Shown: one piece after another, positions 23,822-34,945 of the stretch
Layout of the letters: each line of letters opens with the position of its first letter
Numbering within the stretch: position 1 is the stretch's first letter
NCBI GenBank assembly: GCA_031216915.1
Contig: CM062296.1
Span: 456,520,681 to 456,584,680 of the forward strand
DNA: 64,000 nucleotides
Direction: 5' to 3'
Origin: Pictodentalium vernedei
Taxonomy: Eukaryota; Mollusca; Scaphopoda; Dentaliida; Dentaliidae
The notes under the pieces: model-generated
The model's input: the letters and a program-made list of their open reading frames with translations, nothing else
Database searches by the model: none
What the model was told of the DNA's origin: nothing
Made by a program: the position numbers and the translations under genes

Positions 23822-24136
23822 GGTGCAGTGGCATTGCGGTAACCAGTTCTCATCAGATCACCGAAGTTAATCAACGTCAAGCCCGGTTAGTCCTTGGATG
23901 GGTGACCATCTGAGTGATCGGTTCGGTCTCCCACAGGTGTACTGCACTTCGATGATGTGCATGTCTTCAACCAATATAACCCTGCCTGTGCTGCAGTGTG
24001 GAGTTACAATGTTGGGGAGCTGACTGCTGCTCGTCATTGCTCGGTGGTTCTCTCCGGGTACTCCAGCTTCCTCCACCTGTAAAACTGTTATGACCTTGGC
24101 TGTTAAAGTGTCGTTAAACCTTAATAAATAAATCAA
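23822..24136 (+). mobile_element. 5S-rRNA-headed SINE, 315 bp
   Basis: Bases ~23826-23935 resemble 5S rRNA over most of its length: GATCACCGAAGTTAATCAAC (box A), then GCCCGGTTAGTCCTTGGATG and GGTGACCATCTG (box C region). These are the internal pol III promoter parts. The remainder (from TGTACTGCACTTCGATGATG) matches the body of the tRNA-headed SINEs in this window, but the tail is GTTAAAGTGTCGTTAAACC plus AATAAATAAA. A 16-bp target duplication with one mismatch flanks it (23806-23821 and 24137-24152). Confidence 0.82.
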
Positions 24137-24164
24137 ATCAAGTTTACCCTTGATTACATCTATG

Positions 24165-24262
24165 GTAGATATTGGGGAGCCTGACAGTTGCTCGGCATTG
24201 CTCAGTGGTTCTCTCCAGGTACCCTGGCTGTCGAAAGTGGCATTAAACCTCAAAAAAATAAA
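24165..24262 (+). mobile_element. SINE 3' fragment
   Basis: It carries GGGGAGCCTGACAGTTGCTC, GCTCAGTGGTTCTCTCC and GGCTGTCGAAAGTGGCATTA, matching the last third of the 5S-headed SINE just upstream, and ends in an A-rich tail. Confidence 0.6.
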
Positions 24263-25220
24263 TCTATTTTAGAATTAGCTTATCAAGGGATGCTTTTAAA
24301 AACTTAAAATAATTCCAAACAGATCACAAATAAGGGCATGATTGTGTGAATCCTGTTTAATGTGACTTGTTTTTCATTGAACACCTCAAAAATAGGTAAC
24401 ATATAATACCAAACACACCCTAGAGGTTTGGGTTTCCAAATATCCCTTCTTCCAAATTAATGACCTATTCAGAATATCCAGTCATTTACTTCACCCATTT
24501 ATTAAAAATTAATCCCAATTTGCAACATGAGTTTGCGACACACACGCCGTGTGCAGGTTTAGATAAAAAGAACACAAAAAGGGTTGGACTCCGACTGGTG
24601 AGTAATTAATATTGGTGGCGAGTGTCGTGCTTTCCAAAGGATAAAATGTTTATAAAACATACTGGTTTGTGTTTTATGAGTATCCCAAAGCAAGAGTGCC
24701 ATTTGGCGATCATTCACTGATGGGTTAACCGTTAAAGTAAAACACATCATTGACGGAGTTGAAAAGCACCGCTGTCAGCAAACATGGGAAGTACCATAAA
24801 ACCACAATTCCATGTTCTGTCACTTCAGATCTATTCATAGACTGGCAGTCATGACGGGATAACACATGCTATTTTTAGTTCGGCAATGCTGATGAAATGC
24901 AGTTTGTTGAGTTTACTTCTGAAAACTGCTCAGTTTCGTAAAATTCAATGTTTTCACATGAAATAACTGAAACCAAACCCAGAAAATCAAAACCATCCAT
25001 CTCAAGAGATAAGAAATGCTCTTATCACGTGACCCCAATGTTTGAAACAGCATTTGATTTTCCGAGACTAAGACCTTACTGATAATTTTGAAAAAAACAG
25101 ATTGTGAAGCCACACTCTAAACACAAAAACTCTTCCTATGTATAGATCTTGAGAACCAGGAGATTGAATTGACTTACAGTATTCTGTATGTGTATATTTT
25201 AGATCCTTTTGATTTTGTTA
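24263..25220. other. Unassigned intronic DNA
   Basis: No gene or element ends recognised. Confidence 0.4.
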
Positions 25221-25432
25221 TAGTTCCCTATGGGAACCCCAGGAACTGAAGCAGTGCTTGTTTACTGTGGTAAACAAGCTCAGTTTTATGGTAAAATTGG
25301 ACCCATTTACCAATGCCAGGGGTGGAAGTCCTCTAAAATGGGCAACATGGGTGTAAACAATTGGCTGGACTTTATCTTCATTAGCCATTGTGCAGAAGTA
25401 TGTGACCTTAAACACCAATAAATAAATACTAA
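25221..25432 (+). mobile_element. Hairpin-headed SINE (S2), full length
   Basis: It opens with TTCCCTATGGGAA, then a long hairpin (GCAGTGCTTGTTTAC / GTAAACAAGC), then ACTTTATC, then ATTAGCCATTGTGCAGAAG and TGACCTTAAACACCAATAAA. The last ~45 bp match the tails of the tRNA-headed SINEs at 45501, 52023 and 56337. No tRNA or 5S box A/B was recognised in the head. Confidence 0.65.
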
Positions 25433-27040
25433 ATTTGCTTGGTCAAACAAGTTAAAGTTCATTCAATTTGCAACTTCATTGTGGAAAATTTTCAGTGCAG
25501 GAAAAGTATTTCTTTGCACTTAATAGTGAAAGGAGTTAAATTTTTAATTCCAACTATTTTCATGACTGTTTTATGGAGTAAAAAAGAGAAAACTCTCCAT
25601 CCCTCATCAAAAAGTGAGGGAACATTGTCTGAGAAAAACATATTTTTTATAGGCCTTTACAGGATAATCCGAGCCAGCACCAGGGTCTGAAAAAGGTCCC
25701 CTTTCCCAATGCCAAATCATCCTTATTTTTCCCAATTCCAGCTTGAAAATTCCCAGTCCTCTGCCCATAACCATTGAAGCTTGTTACGCATAGTTCATGC
25801 CTGATCATTATGTATTTTATCCGATCAAAATAACGAATTGTTCTGAAATTTCTGTTTATTCTAAGATGTTATTCTGACATCTAATTCATCCAGACCACAA
25901 ATATCAATCAAAATCATCATTTGTGTGTTCTTTGACAAAGACATATATAAATTTATTTTCCTAATTTACTCCATCACAATGTGAATTTTTCCGAGTTGCA
26001 GAGGTTCCAACCTCTTTCACAAAGTACCCAGGAATATCCCTGCCTTATTTAGTCACTGGTAAAGATGAATGTTGTCATGTTTATGCTTACAGTTTTCTTT
26101 TTTTCTCTCGTTTCCAAAGCAGTTTGTTGATTAAAAATTAACCCAACACTTTTTAGTGGTGAGGTATTACATTTCATTATACTTCCTGAGCTTCTTTAAC
26201 TGTGACATTGTGGAAATGTTAAGGGTACACAATAGAGAGGAGCAATAAACCCAAAACATGAACCGATACCGATAACATGGGGATACTGAAAAAACAAACT
26301 GAAACCATCTGAATTTTCAAATTTCTTACATTTACTATTTATAAGTGCCTGTTGAGGTTTGCTATCAGTTGAAAGGTTCATTTTCATCATGAAGTGACTG
26401 ATTTTCTTTTCAGTTTTGTTAACCCTCAATGGACTGCGCAGCTGTCCTAAATTCCCACTAGACCACTACCTGTACATGTCCCAATTGCTTAGCAGTGATT
26501 TCTAGCCAAGACCTGACTAGAAATCACTGCCCAGGTGTTTGTCTATTGTCGAGGGGACCTCCTAAAGATGGCATGGTCAGTGCACATGCTCAGAGATCGC
26601 AAAAGCCTGAAATAGGTCTTTAAACATTGTGGTGGGTTTAGAACAAGTCATAGAATTACTGTAGATATGATTTGTGGTTGTAAAAGAATGCCACTGTTGA
26701 GCTCATTGGCAGTGTCATTAATAGTGTTGTGGTAGAATGATATTACAACAACTTATTCTGTATTCCCCTTTCGTACTAGCAGCAAATTTCAGTGAGGTCA
26801 GATACCGAATACCAAACCGATACCAAGGTATACTCCCCTAAAAATACTGAAATTGACACTGAACTCAAAATTCCAATACTGCACAACTCTAGTACACAAG
26901 TCATAGTTTGTGATAGTAGAGGTTTGTCTTGCTTTAATTTTGTGGAAGAGAAATCTGGAAGTATGGTGTTACATCAATTCTTCAAGGTTATTATTAGAAT
27001 TGATGCCTGCACAGTCATCATTCTGAACATCCATACATGC
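25433..27040. other. Unassigned intronic DNA
   Basis: No gene seen. A near-perfect inverted repeat AGTGATTTCTAG / CTAGAAATCACT lies at about 26494-26530; its right arm recurs near 54503-54521. Confidence 0.45.
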
Positions 27041-27320
27041 GTCTGCCTGAAATTCTTGTGAGTGCAACTCCTCTTACATTAACCGATTTTGATGAAATAT
27101 GACCACTAACAAGTAAACCTGTTTGTACTCCAAAATTTTCAATGTGGGACGACGATATTAACTAAGTTATCTCTCCTTAGATCTGAATCTGAATGGGATT
27201 ACTGTGTAAACTGCGATAATGCGTATTATAACACGGGATTTAATATAGATTTTTATTTGAGATTCTTGTGTGCACTGTGAAGCTTTTCAAACATGACCAC
27301 TAGTAATGTTTACAAATTAT

Positions 27321-27470
27321 CCCAGTATGAGAAGTGGTGCAGTGCTTGCTTACTGCTTTACTGGTAAAATAGGAAACTGGTAACCAATTCCTGGGGTGGA
27401 AAGTTCTCCAATTGGGGAGCATAGGTTTAAAAGATTGGCTATACTTAATATTGTTGCAATCATGTTATAG
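27321..27470 (+). mobile_element. S2 SINE, partial
   Basis: It matches S2 over GAGAAGTGGTGCAGTGCTTG, TTTACTGGTAAAATAGG, the CCTGGGGTGGAAAGTTCTCC stretch and AGATTGGCT. The shared tail is absent. Confidence 0.5.
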
Positions 27471-28845
27471 CCATAGATTAGTTACTGCCCCCTCCCATTT
27501 TCCCAAACCCTCGTGCTCTCCCCGCATTGCATTCCACCTTGCCGTGTGCCCCAACAAAAGAAGAAAAAAAATGTTGCCTTTCTATGCTACTGAGGAAATG
27601 CCCAACAACACATACTAGGCTAAGAAGGACGACAAGTCAAAAAAGAGTAGAGAAAACAGGAAGTCACAAACATTATTATTCAGACGATTCTATTTGGAAA
27701 AGAATGAATTCATGAATTTGTCACCCGATGCAAATCGATTCACCATCAAATTTCCAATTTGCAGGGTCGTAGACATGACCACTAACAAGTGGACATGCAC
27801 ATACTTCTAGATTTTCAGTGTGAAACGGTTGTAACCCAGGCCTCAATTTGTTCGGTTTTGCATCGCAAAAATTGTGAGCTGCAATGCAATAGCAAGAATT
27901 GGGCAGCATTTTTTTTTTACTTCAAGATAAAACGTTTTAACACAAAGTATTCTCACAATCGCTGAATTGGATGGTATGATGTATAAGGGCGCAACGTGTT
28001 CATATTATTTTTATCAACTACTGTATGTAGCTTGTAGAGTGCATATAGCTTCTGATTGGTGGCTGGGAGAATCCCCAATTGTGTCGAACCGGAAGGTCTT
28101 GGACACACATTTACATATTTCTGGGACGTATAAACACGTCTCGTGAAACTGAAAGTACAATATGTCACTTTTCATGTGTTCTAAGGACAAACACAACGAT
28201 AATGTAGGATATAATTAGATGAATTTGTGGGTATTTTAAAGTTGGGATCAACCTGCATCATAGCAATAGATATTTTCCCTGCTCTCCTCAAGCACTTGAA
28301 TACTTGTGAGTAACAGAATAAAATAATTTCTCTTCCTTCACTTGGAAAATTTAGTTTCAAAGTAAGACTAAGTTACAATCCCAGTAGTCCAAACTTCGAC
28401 TTGAAGGATGTACCAATATAAAGAAATAAATTACAACCTTCGAGACCAAGTTTGGACTACAATCCCAGATGCCAGGAAATTATATCTTTCAGGTCAATTT
28501 TTTTTTCAATTTTCTCACTCCAGATCGAACCACGGTTGGCCCGGAGGGTCCATGGGCCCTCAACCTGGGCTGCAAAAAAGTTGCTAATCAAATTGAGGCC
28601 TGTAACCATTATCTCTCTTTGGTCTTCGAAGTTTAATATAAATTTCTGTATGTTATTAATGTCTGCACAACTTCTTATAAATTTATGAACCAATCTTGAT
28701 GAAGCTTCTCAAACATAACCAGTAGGAAGTGAACATGTGTATACTTCCAAATTGTCAGTCTGTCTATAACAATTCTAACTAGTTTATCTCCCCACCCATG
28801 TGCTTAGAAGATTTAATATAGATTTCTGTAGGGCAATTCGTGTGA

Positions 28846-29055
28846 GTTCCCCATGGGAATCCCGGGAAGTGGGGCAGTGCTTGTTTAGGTAAACAAACTG
28901 TTTTATTGGTAAAATGGGACCCAGTCACCAATGACTGAAGTGGAAGTCCTCCAAAATGGACAACATGGGTACAAACGATTGGCTGGACCATGTTGCAGAG
29001 ACGATTAGCAATTGTGCAGAAATATGTGACCTTAAACACTAATAAATAAATATAT
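28846..29055 (+). mobile_element. S2 SINE, full length
   Basis: It has TTCCCCATGGGAA, GTGGGGCAGTGCTTGTTTAG, AATGGGACCCAGTCACC, TTAGCAATTGTGCAGAAATA and TGACCTTAAACACTAATAAA. Flanking AATTCGTGTGAG and AATTCTTGTGTG look like an aged ~12-bp target duplication within a P unit. Confidence 0.6.
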
Positions 29056-29284
29056 AATTCTTGTGTGTGCACCTCCTACATTTATGAAGCAATTTTGATG
29101 AAACTTCTCAGACCTAAACAACAACAGCTGAACAGGTGCATATTCCAGAATATTTAAGCTGCAATAATTTAACCCAAGTTATTTCGTTTTGAACTTGGAA
29201 GTTAATACAGATTTCTGTATGAAATTGTTATGTGTACCATTCATCCTTCATAAATGATTCCTTTTTGATGAAACTTTATGCATA

Positions 29285-29515
29285 ATGATCTCAACCATGG
29301 GAAGTGAAGCATTGCTTGTTTACTGTGGTAAACAAGCTCTGTTTCACTGGTAAAATAGGGCCAAGTAACCAGTGTCTGATGAAAGTCCTCAGAAATGGGC
29401 CACATAATATTAGTATAAACGTTCACTAAACTTGACTTTATCTCCATGTTGTGGCCATGATTATCCATTGTGCATAAATATGTGACCTTAAACACCAATA
29501 AATAAATAAATACAC
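29285..29515 (+). mobile_element. S2 SINE, full length
   Basis: It carries CCATGGGAAGTGAAGCATTG, the GTTTACTGTGGTAAAC hairpin, TTTCACTGGTAAAATAGG, ATTATCCATTGTGCATAAAT and TGACCTTAAACACCAATAAA with an (AATA)n end. Confidence 0.6.
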
Positions 29516-29602
29516 TGTGATATGCTTGTGGACTTGTATATTTCTAAATTTTCAAGCTGCAACAAGTTTGAGTAAATTATCTTCCCGTGAACTTAAATTT
29601 AT

Positions 29603-29811
29603 TCCTTTAACCAAAGTACAGGATATCAAAATTTATTATTTTAATTATTGTTTTTTAAAGTTTTTCAATACATTTCAACTAAAACCTATCATGTGAAGCC
29701 CTCACATGATATGGTTTTGTTGAGATGTTTTGAAAAATATATTTTTTTCAACTGCATGTACTTAATTTGTTAATCAGGCGGACTGATGCATCAGATTCAT
29801 TTGTTAAAGGG
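29603..29811. mobile_element. piggyBac-like MITE, diverged
   Basis: The right end is GTTAAAGGG followed by TTAA (29812-29815); the left end CCTTTAACCAAAG is decayed. The palindromic core keeps CATATGATAT-like arms: CCTATCATGTGA / TCACATGATATGG. Confidence 0.55.
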
Positions 29812-29940
29812 TTAATTTAGATTTCTGTATGAAATTTTTGAGTGCTCAACTTATACATTTATGAACTGATTTTGCGGAACTTTTGCTCACAAGCAATCAA
29901 ACATCTGCATATTTTAAAATTTCAAAGCTCCACATTCAGG

Positions 29941-30297
29941 GGAGCATTCTGGAAAGCCCAAAGTAATGTGTATCATGTTTAGTGATAGGTCGAGTCATTG
30001 CTGCATTTTGGGGGGAAATTAAATACATTGATTTTGGTCCATTCTGCCCATCAGTTTGTCTTTACATTTGTCCTGTTTTCTGTTAATATGCTCTATTCTC
30101 CATTAGTGCAAATTTTCCCACACCACTTAATTTAGGAATTTGATCTGTGTATTGCTTGGGATATTCAGATTCATTTTGACTACAAAGGTGAACATGAAGA
30201 CTTTGGAAAAGTGTCACTGACATTATTCAGTTTGTCAGTGCAACTCCTTCAACAGTGGAGGGGATTGAAACTTGGTTCCAATACTACCCAGTAGGTA
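29941..30297. other. Unassigned intronic DNA
   Basis: No supported feature; ends in TA (30296-30297), the target of the next element. Confidence 0.4.
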
Positions 30298-30968
30298 CAG
30301 TGGAGCTCACTTAATTGGATATCTCTTTAACTGAATAGCCCTGTTAAATGAATATAATTTCCCAACACAAAACCATTTGCCATACCTCCAGTACAAATTT
30401 GACCTGTTAATTGAATGTAGGTTAACCCTTTACCCAACGTAACGGCCAAAACCGGCCAGCGCTATTCTCAAAAATCACCAATTAATTTTCATTATTTTTT
30501 TTCATTTTTTGTATGAAAAACATAGGTTATGACCCCTCGTTGGAACGAGCTCGTAGCTCGTTCCAACAAGGGGTCATAACCTATGTTTTTGAGACAAAAA
30601 ATTAGTTATTCAAGAATTTGTTTTGCTAGTGTCATCTGCTTTTCAAGTTAGGTAAAGGGTTAAAGAGTAAACTCCTGTTAATTGAATAAAAAATCTTGAA
30701 ACCTGTCGAGAAATTACCTTGACTGTCCCAAGTTTTTCTTTGTTTATAGACCTGTTTGGCCTCAGTACATCCTATACAGGCATTTAATCTATTGTATCTT
30801 ATTTGACAGAGCTCATAGAGCTCTGTCAAACAAGATATAATAGAATAAATGCTAAATTTATCTCTAGAATACAGAAAAGTCACACAATCCCTGTCAATTG
30901 CATACTCCTGTTTATTGAATAATTCCCATTGGCAAAGTGGCTATTCAATTAACAGGGTTCCACTACTG
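30298..30968 (+). mobile_element. Tigger/mariner-like MITE split by a piggyBac-like MITE
   Basis: The left end is CAGTGGAGCTCACTTAATTG; the right end CAATTAACAGGGTTCCACTA is its inverted repeat. It shares TTTGGCCTC, ATAGAGCTCTGTCAAACAAG and AGAGTAAACTCCTGTTA with the copy at 20886..21258. The piggyBac-like MITE interrupts at TTAA between 30422 and 30663; the copy at 20886 reads through the same point. Confidence 0.65.
30426..30659. mobile_element. piggyBac-like MITE, 234 bp
   Basis: The ends are CCCTTTACCCAACGTAACG and AAGTTAGGTAAAGGG with TTAA on both sides (30422-30425 and 30660-30663). The core is a palindrome with ACCCCTCGTTGGAACGAGCT and its complement, flanked by AAACATAGGTTATG. It is the same subfamily as 51468..54203. 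Confidence 0.75.
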
Positions 30969-31169
30969 GTAATCATCTTCCACGAGACACTTTGACTGTG
31001 AAAGTTACACACAGGATTTAGAAAAGTGCTGTTATTGACCTTGACCGAAAAACTTTTTTAGATCTAAATCAATTTTGAAATTTGCTAAGACTGTTGCCAT
31101 GCATGTGCAGATATGTGTGGACACTGCTCACACAGCCAACATTATTCTGGGGTGTGCGTTATAAAATTT

Positions 31170-31510
31170 TCTCAACTTGAAAAATAACCGAAAAGGTGTT
31201 CGTCTGGAACTACAAACAGTTCGTTAAAAAGGTGTGCCTTTTCACCTTATCTGATGGCACTGTTTTAATTTCAAATGTTCCTGTGGGAAGACCCCAACCC
31301 TCTCTTCAATTCTCAAACTCCCTAAGGCAGCTGGTGCCCCCTGTGCTTGTCACAGATGTTTTCGAAATCTGTGAACTGTCATACAGTAGGGCCATCATGG
31401 ACGTGTCAAAATCCACAGGTTGGCATTTTTTCCATGCCTATAATTCGGATATGAACCGCTATGACACCTTGCAAAAATTTCTACCAATGAAATGAAACAC
31501 CGGGATTACC
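31170..31510. repeat. Repeat R, uninterrupted copy
   Basis: It shares long stretches with 47310-47544 and 50301-50430: ACCGAAAAGGTGTTCGTC, GGAACTACAAACAG, CTGTGGGAAGACC, CGAAATCTGTGAACTGTCAT, GTCAAAATCCAC. It serves as the empty-site paralogue for HL-A copy 6. A 99-codon frame (31196-31495) spans it but is broken in the other copy, so coding is not supported. Confidence 0.6.
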
Positions 31511-32455
31511 CAGGTCATAGATTTGGTAAATAAAGTTATCTCAAAATTCGAGATTTTATTCTCTGATTCTTGGACATTTATATGTGCTAATTAATGTATG
31601 CTTATAAAATTAAAGAGTCAGTGGATTGTGCACTATGTTACTGCACCTGTGTTCTTTCACACTCTGATAATGGAAGGGCTGAGATAGCATCAAAGATAAA
31701 GCCAGTGGTGGTGTGCATCTATCCTATTTGTAGTATTTTGCTATGGGCCCCTGATATTGATGAGCCACTAAACTATTTTCAGTACTGTCCTAGTTTCTGA
31801 ACATATAAGGCTTCTTACACCGTTCTGAAATTCTTGAAAAAGTATGGAAATCTGTGTCTGTCTAGAAAATGTTTTGAAAAGTACAGAAAAAATGTCAGTC
31901 AAAGGTTGAGGGTATAAAAAAGTATGGAAGTTAATGCTTTGAGCAAACTCTCTCCACAATGATGTCAAAATATCAAAATTTAAACTTACATATTTTTCCC
32001 AGCAATTCTGGGTACATGCACATAACCAATTTGGTCTTGTTTGACAGAATTAGAAAAACAAGAGTGAAGTGGATTCATTTCGAGTTGCATTATGGGGACA
32101 ATTTGCTACTTGAAATTGCACTATTTTTGATAGAGTTTTAAAGCATGTGGAATAGAGAAAAACACCCATAAAATTCCTAGTAATTTAAAAGTCTTCACTT
32201 ATTCGAACAAGCAGCTTTGCAAAACTGTATGATTATGAAGAAATGACATTCTTGCAAATATTTTTCAAAAAACAAAAATGTAAAAACCCTGTATAAATCA
32301 TATGTTCCCTTGAATCTGATGGACACACCACAGGCTACACTTTGTGCGAAGTGGTTCATACGAAGTTTAAAACATGTCTATAATTTACAATCTACAGCTT
32401 CTCACTGTGCAATGTCAAAATAGGTGTACAATACTAAAAACACCTGATTGTTTTT
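31511..32455. other. Unassigned intronic DNA
   Basis: No gene. The stretch around 31815-31935 has AAAGTATGGAA repeats. It ends in a T run used by the next HL element. Confidence 0.4.
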
Positions 32456-33080
32456 GGCTCAACTTGACAACGTCAAGTATGAGCTATTGGGATGAGTTGC
32501 GATCCATTCTCTGTCCATACATCTGTATGTCTGTACGTACGTTCCTTTGTCCATCAACAATTCCTTTATCACAACCTACAGGCCCAGCTCTCACCCGATC
32601 AATTCCAAATTTCATACATGTGCAATGTCTAGATGTGAGCTATCAAATTTTTCTGGATTTCATTGAAAAACATGGTCGCCAGCATCCACCTTAGATTTGT
32701 CTTATAAATTCCATTGGCACACCGTACAGGACACATCTCTCACCCGATCAATTCCAAATTTCATACTTCGCTTTGGGGCAATGTCCAGATGGGAGCTATT
32801 GAATTGTTTTGAATTTCGTTCAAAAACATGGCCAACAGCCATCTCAGATTTGGCATATAAATTGTCAATAATTCCATTGGCACACCATACAGGTCACATG
32901 TCTCACCCAATCTTTTTCAAATTTTATATGTAGCTTTGGTGTGAAGTCTGTTTGGGAGCTATCAGATTTTTTGAATTTCATTCAAAACATGGCCACCATC
33001 AGCCATTTTGGATTTGAAAATAAATTGTCAACAATTCCATTAGTACACCCTCCAGGTCACATCCCTCGCCTGAACTTTTT
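32456..33080 (+). mobile_element. HL-L element, left part, ~170-bp monomers
   Basis: The head GGCTCAACTTGACAACGTC forms a hairpin (CTTGAC/GTCAAG) after a T run, then short GTCCAT/GTCTGT text. Three to four monomers share CTCACCCGATCAATTCCAAA, GGGAGCTATYRAATTTT and AACATGGCCA. It is cut at 33080 by HL-F, which entered a monomer T run. No right end found. Confidence 0.6.
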
Positions 33081-34220
33081 AGTCCCCTATGGGAACTGTA
33101 AGGGGACTATTGGATTGCACTCCGTCCATCCGTCTGTCTGTCCGTCCGTCCATCTGTCTGTTTTTTATGTTACCACCTCTCCCTCCAACATGCTTTAAGC
33201 TACACCTTTCATATTTGGTACATGGATAAATGGTTCTGAGGGGATGATGCACGCTCAAAATTTTTTTTCTCCAAAATCCAAGATCGTGGAATGGCGGCCA
33301 TTTTTGTTGTGTTTTTTAAGCTTTTTTTCTCTATTTTCATGTTACCACCCCTTCCACCAACATGGTTCAAGCTACACTTTGCATATTTGGCACATGGATA
33401 GAGGGTTGGGAGGGGATGATGCACATTCAATATTTTTTCTTCAAAATCCAAGATGGCGGCCATTTTTGTTGTGTTTTTTAAGCCTTTTTCTCTATTTTAT
33501 GTTACCACCCCTCCCACCAACATGGTTCAAGCTACACCTTTCATATTTGGTACATGGATAAATGGTTCTGAGAGGATGATGCACTGTCAATATTTATTTT
33601 TCAAAAGATGGCGGCCACTTTTGTTGTGTTTTTTAAGCTTTTTTCTCTATTTTATGTTACCACCCCTTACTCCAACATGGTTCAAGCAACACTTTTTTTA
33701 TATCTGGCACATGGATAGAGGGTTGTAATGGGATGTTGCACATTCAATATTTTTTTTCCAAAATTCAAGATGGCGCCATGGCAACCATTTCTGTTGTGTT
33801 TTTTAAGCTTTTTTCTCTATTTTATGTTACCACTGCTCCCTCTAACATGGTTCAAGCTGCACTTTTCATATATTGTACATGGATAAAGGGGTTGTGAGGG
33901 GATTATGCCCGCTCAATATTTTTTTTTCAAAATCTAACATCTGTCTGTCTGTCCGTCCGTCCGTCAGTCTGTTTTTATGTTACCACCTCTCCCTCTAATA
34001 TGCTTAAAGCTACACCTTTCATATTTGGTACATGGATAAATGGTTCTGAGAGGATGATGCACAGTCAATATTTATTTTTCAAAATCCATGATGGCAGAAT
34101 GGCGGCCATTTTTGTTGTGTTTTGTAAGCTTTTTTCTCTATTTTATGTTACCACCCCTCCCTCCAACATGGTTCAAGCTACGCCTTTCATATATGGTACA
34201 TGGATAAAGTGGTTGTGCAC
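33081..34220 (+). mobile_element. HL-F element, ~163-bp monomers, right end missing
   Basis: The head AGTCCCCTATGGGAAC...GGGGAC is a hairpin inserted after five T's, followed by GTCCATCCGTCTGTCTGTCC. Seven monomers marked by TATGTTACCACC recur every ~155-170 bp near 33168, 33340, 33498, 33653, 33823, 33977 and 34145. A second (GTCC)n block at 33944-33968 suggests recombination between copies. The array stops abruptly at a unique island. Confidence 0.65.
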
Positions 34221-34439
34221 ATAATTCACGCCGTCAATGTACGTTTTCACATTGTTCAGGGCACTGCCTTTGAACCCTCTTAATTTCGCTTCCTTCTGTA
34301 TATAATCCCACATTTCGCTGCATATTGTACAACGTAAGTTTTCAATTTTCCCGTTCTCATTGAGATCATATAAAAATAGTTCGGAACTTGACCACTTTTT
34401 AAAAATATTTTCGTTCACGGACTCTTGCTTATTTGCCAT
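34221..34439 (-). CDS. 5' exon fragment of a zinc-finger-like protein (possible pseudogene)
   Basis: Reading leftwards from an ATG at 34437-34439, about 73 codons look protein-like and non-repetitive: MANKQESVNENIFKKWSSSE, then ENLRCTICSEMWDYI and TYIDGVNYVHN. The C-x2-C pair followed by a basic helix and YIDGV...H resembles the N-terminal single zinc fingers (BED/TTF-like) of ZNF862/KIAA1586-type, transposase-related proteins. This is similarity by eye only. The frame continues into HL-F repeat sequence at about 34220, so the exon is either cut by that element or ends at a nearby GT. Function is unknown. Confidence 0.38.
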
Positions 34440-34945
34440 TTTGAAAATTCGCGGTACACATGTTTTTTTATTTACAATAAAAGACAGGTATATTCTGTTT
34501 ATACAATTATGTTTTCACTGATAACCACTTTTATGTGGATCGCAAAACACGATTGTAGAAATAGTCTATACCTATTGACCAATCGGCGATGCGTATCGTG
34601 TGAAATTAGATAACTTGTTTATTTGTCATGACAACCCAGCCACTTCGAAAAACAATGAAACCCAGTCTCAGCTTGTCGACTCAATCTGACTGTGGTCGAT
34701 GCACGTTGATTTTAACTGATAAATAATAACGAAACACCCGAACTTGGAGAATTTTTATTTCATTAAAATCATGTAAATGCAGACACTTTTTATTGAATGC
34801 AAATAACAACATGCACGATTTATTTCCGGGCACATCAAAGTGGGTAGGCCAAATTTGAAGAAGAACGGAAACACGGTTTTGCCAATTGCAGTTTGCACGA
34901 ACGATGCATGAACGAAACTGTCGTTCGTGCAATTTCTGCACCCCT
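34440..34945. other. Unique island upstream of the minus-strand exon
   Basis: It is non-repetitive within the window and has more CpG than its surroundings. It could hold the promoter and 5'UTR of the minus-strand frame at 34221..34439. It ends at HL-A sequence. Confidence 0.4.

Larger units (their letters stand above)
27041..29940 (+). repeat. Old dispersed array (P) of ~220-bp units with SINE insertions
   Basis: Units share CATTTATGAANCGATTTTGATGAAA-like text (split here by variation), ACATGACCACTAACAAGT, ATGTGTATACTTCC and TTTAATATAGATTTCTGTAT. Examples lie near 27065, 27240, 27770, 28625, 29060, 29515 and 29815. They are strongly diverged and interrupted by S2 SINEs at 27321, 28846 and 29285 and by a piggyBac-like MITE at 29603. 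P units also flank the MITE stack at 12.4-13.9 kb. Confidence 0.5.

Noticed and set aside
23826-23935. 5S rRNA gene
   Set aside because: It lacks an intact 5S 5' start and terminator, has substitutions in conserved positions, and continues into a SINE body and A-rich tail.
26792-27061. 89-codon plus-strand frame
   Set aside because: No recognisable similarity, and it has no visible promoter, splice or repeat support.
31196-31495. 99-codon frame in repeat R
   Set aside because: The second copy (47310 onward) has frame-breaking changes and no family was recognised; it is better treated as a repeat.
33209-34224. Several frames with repeated YVTTPP-type peptides
   Set aside because: Translations of the HL-F 163-bp array on both strands.
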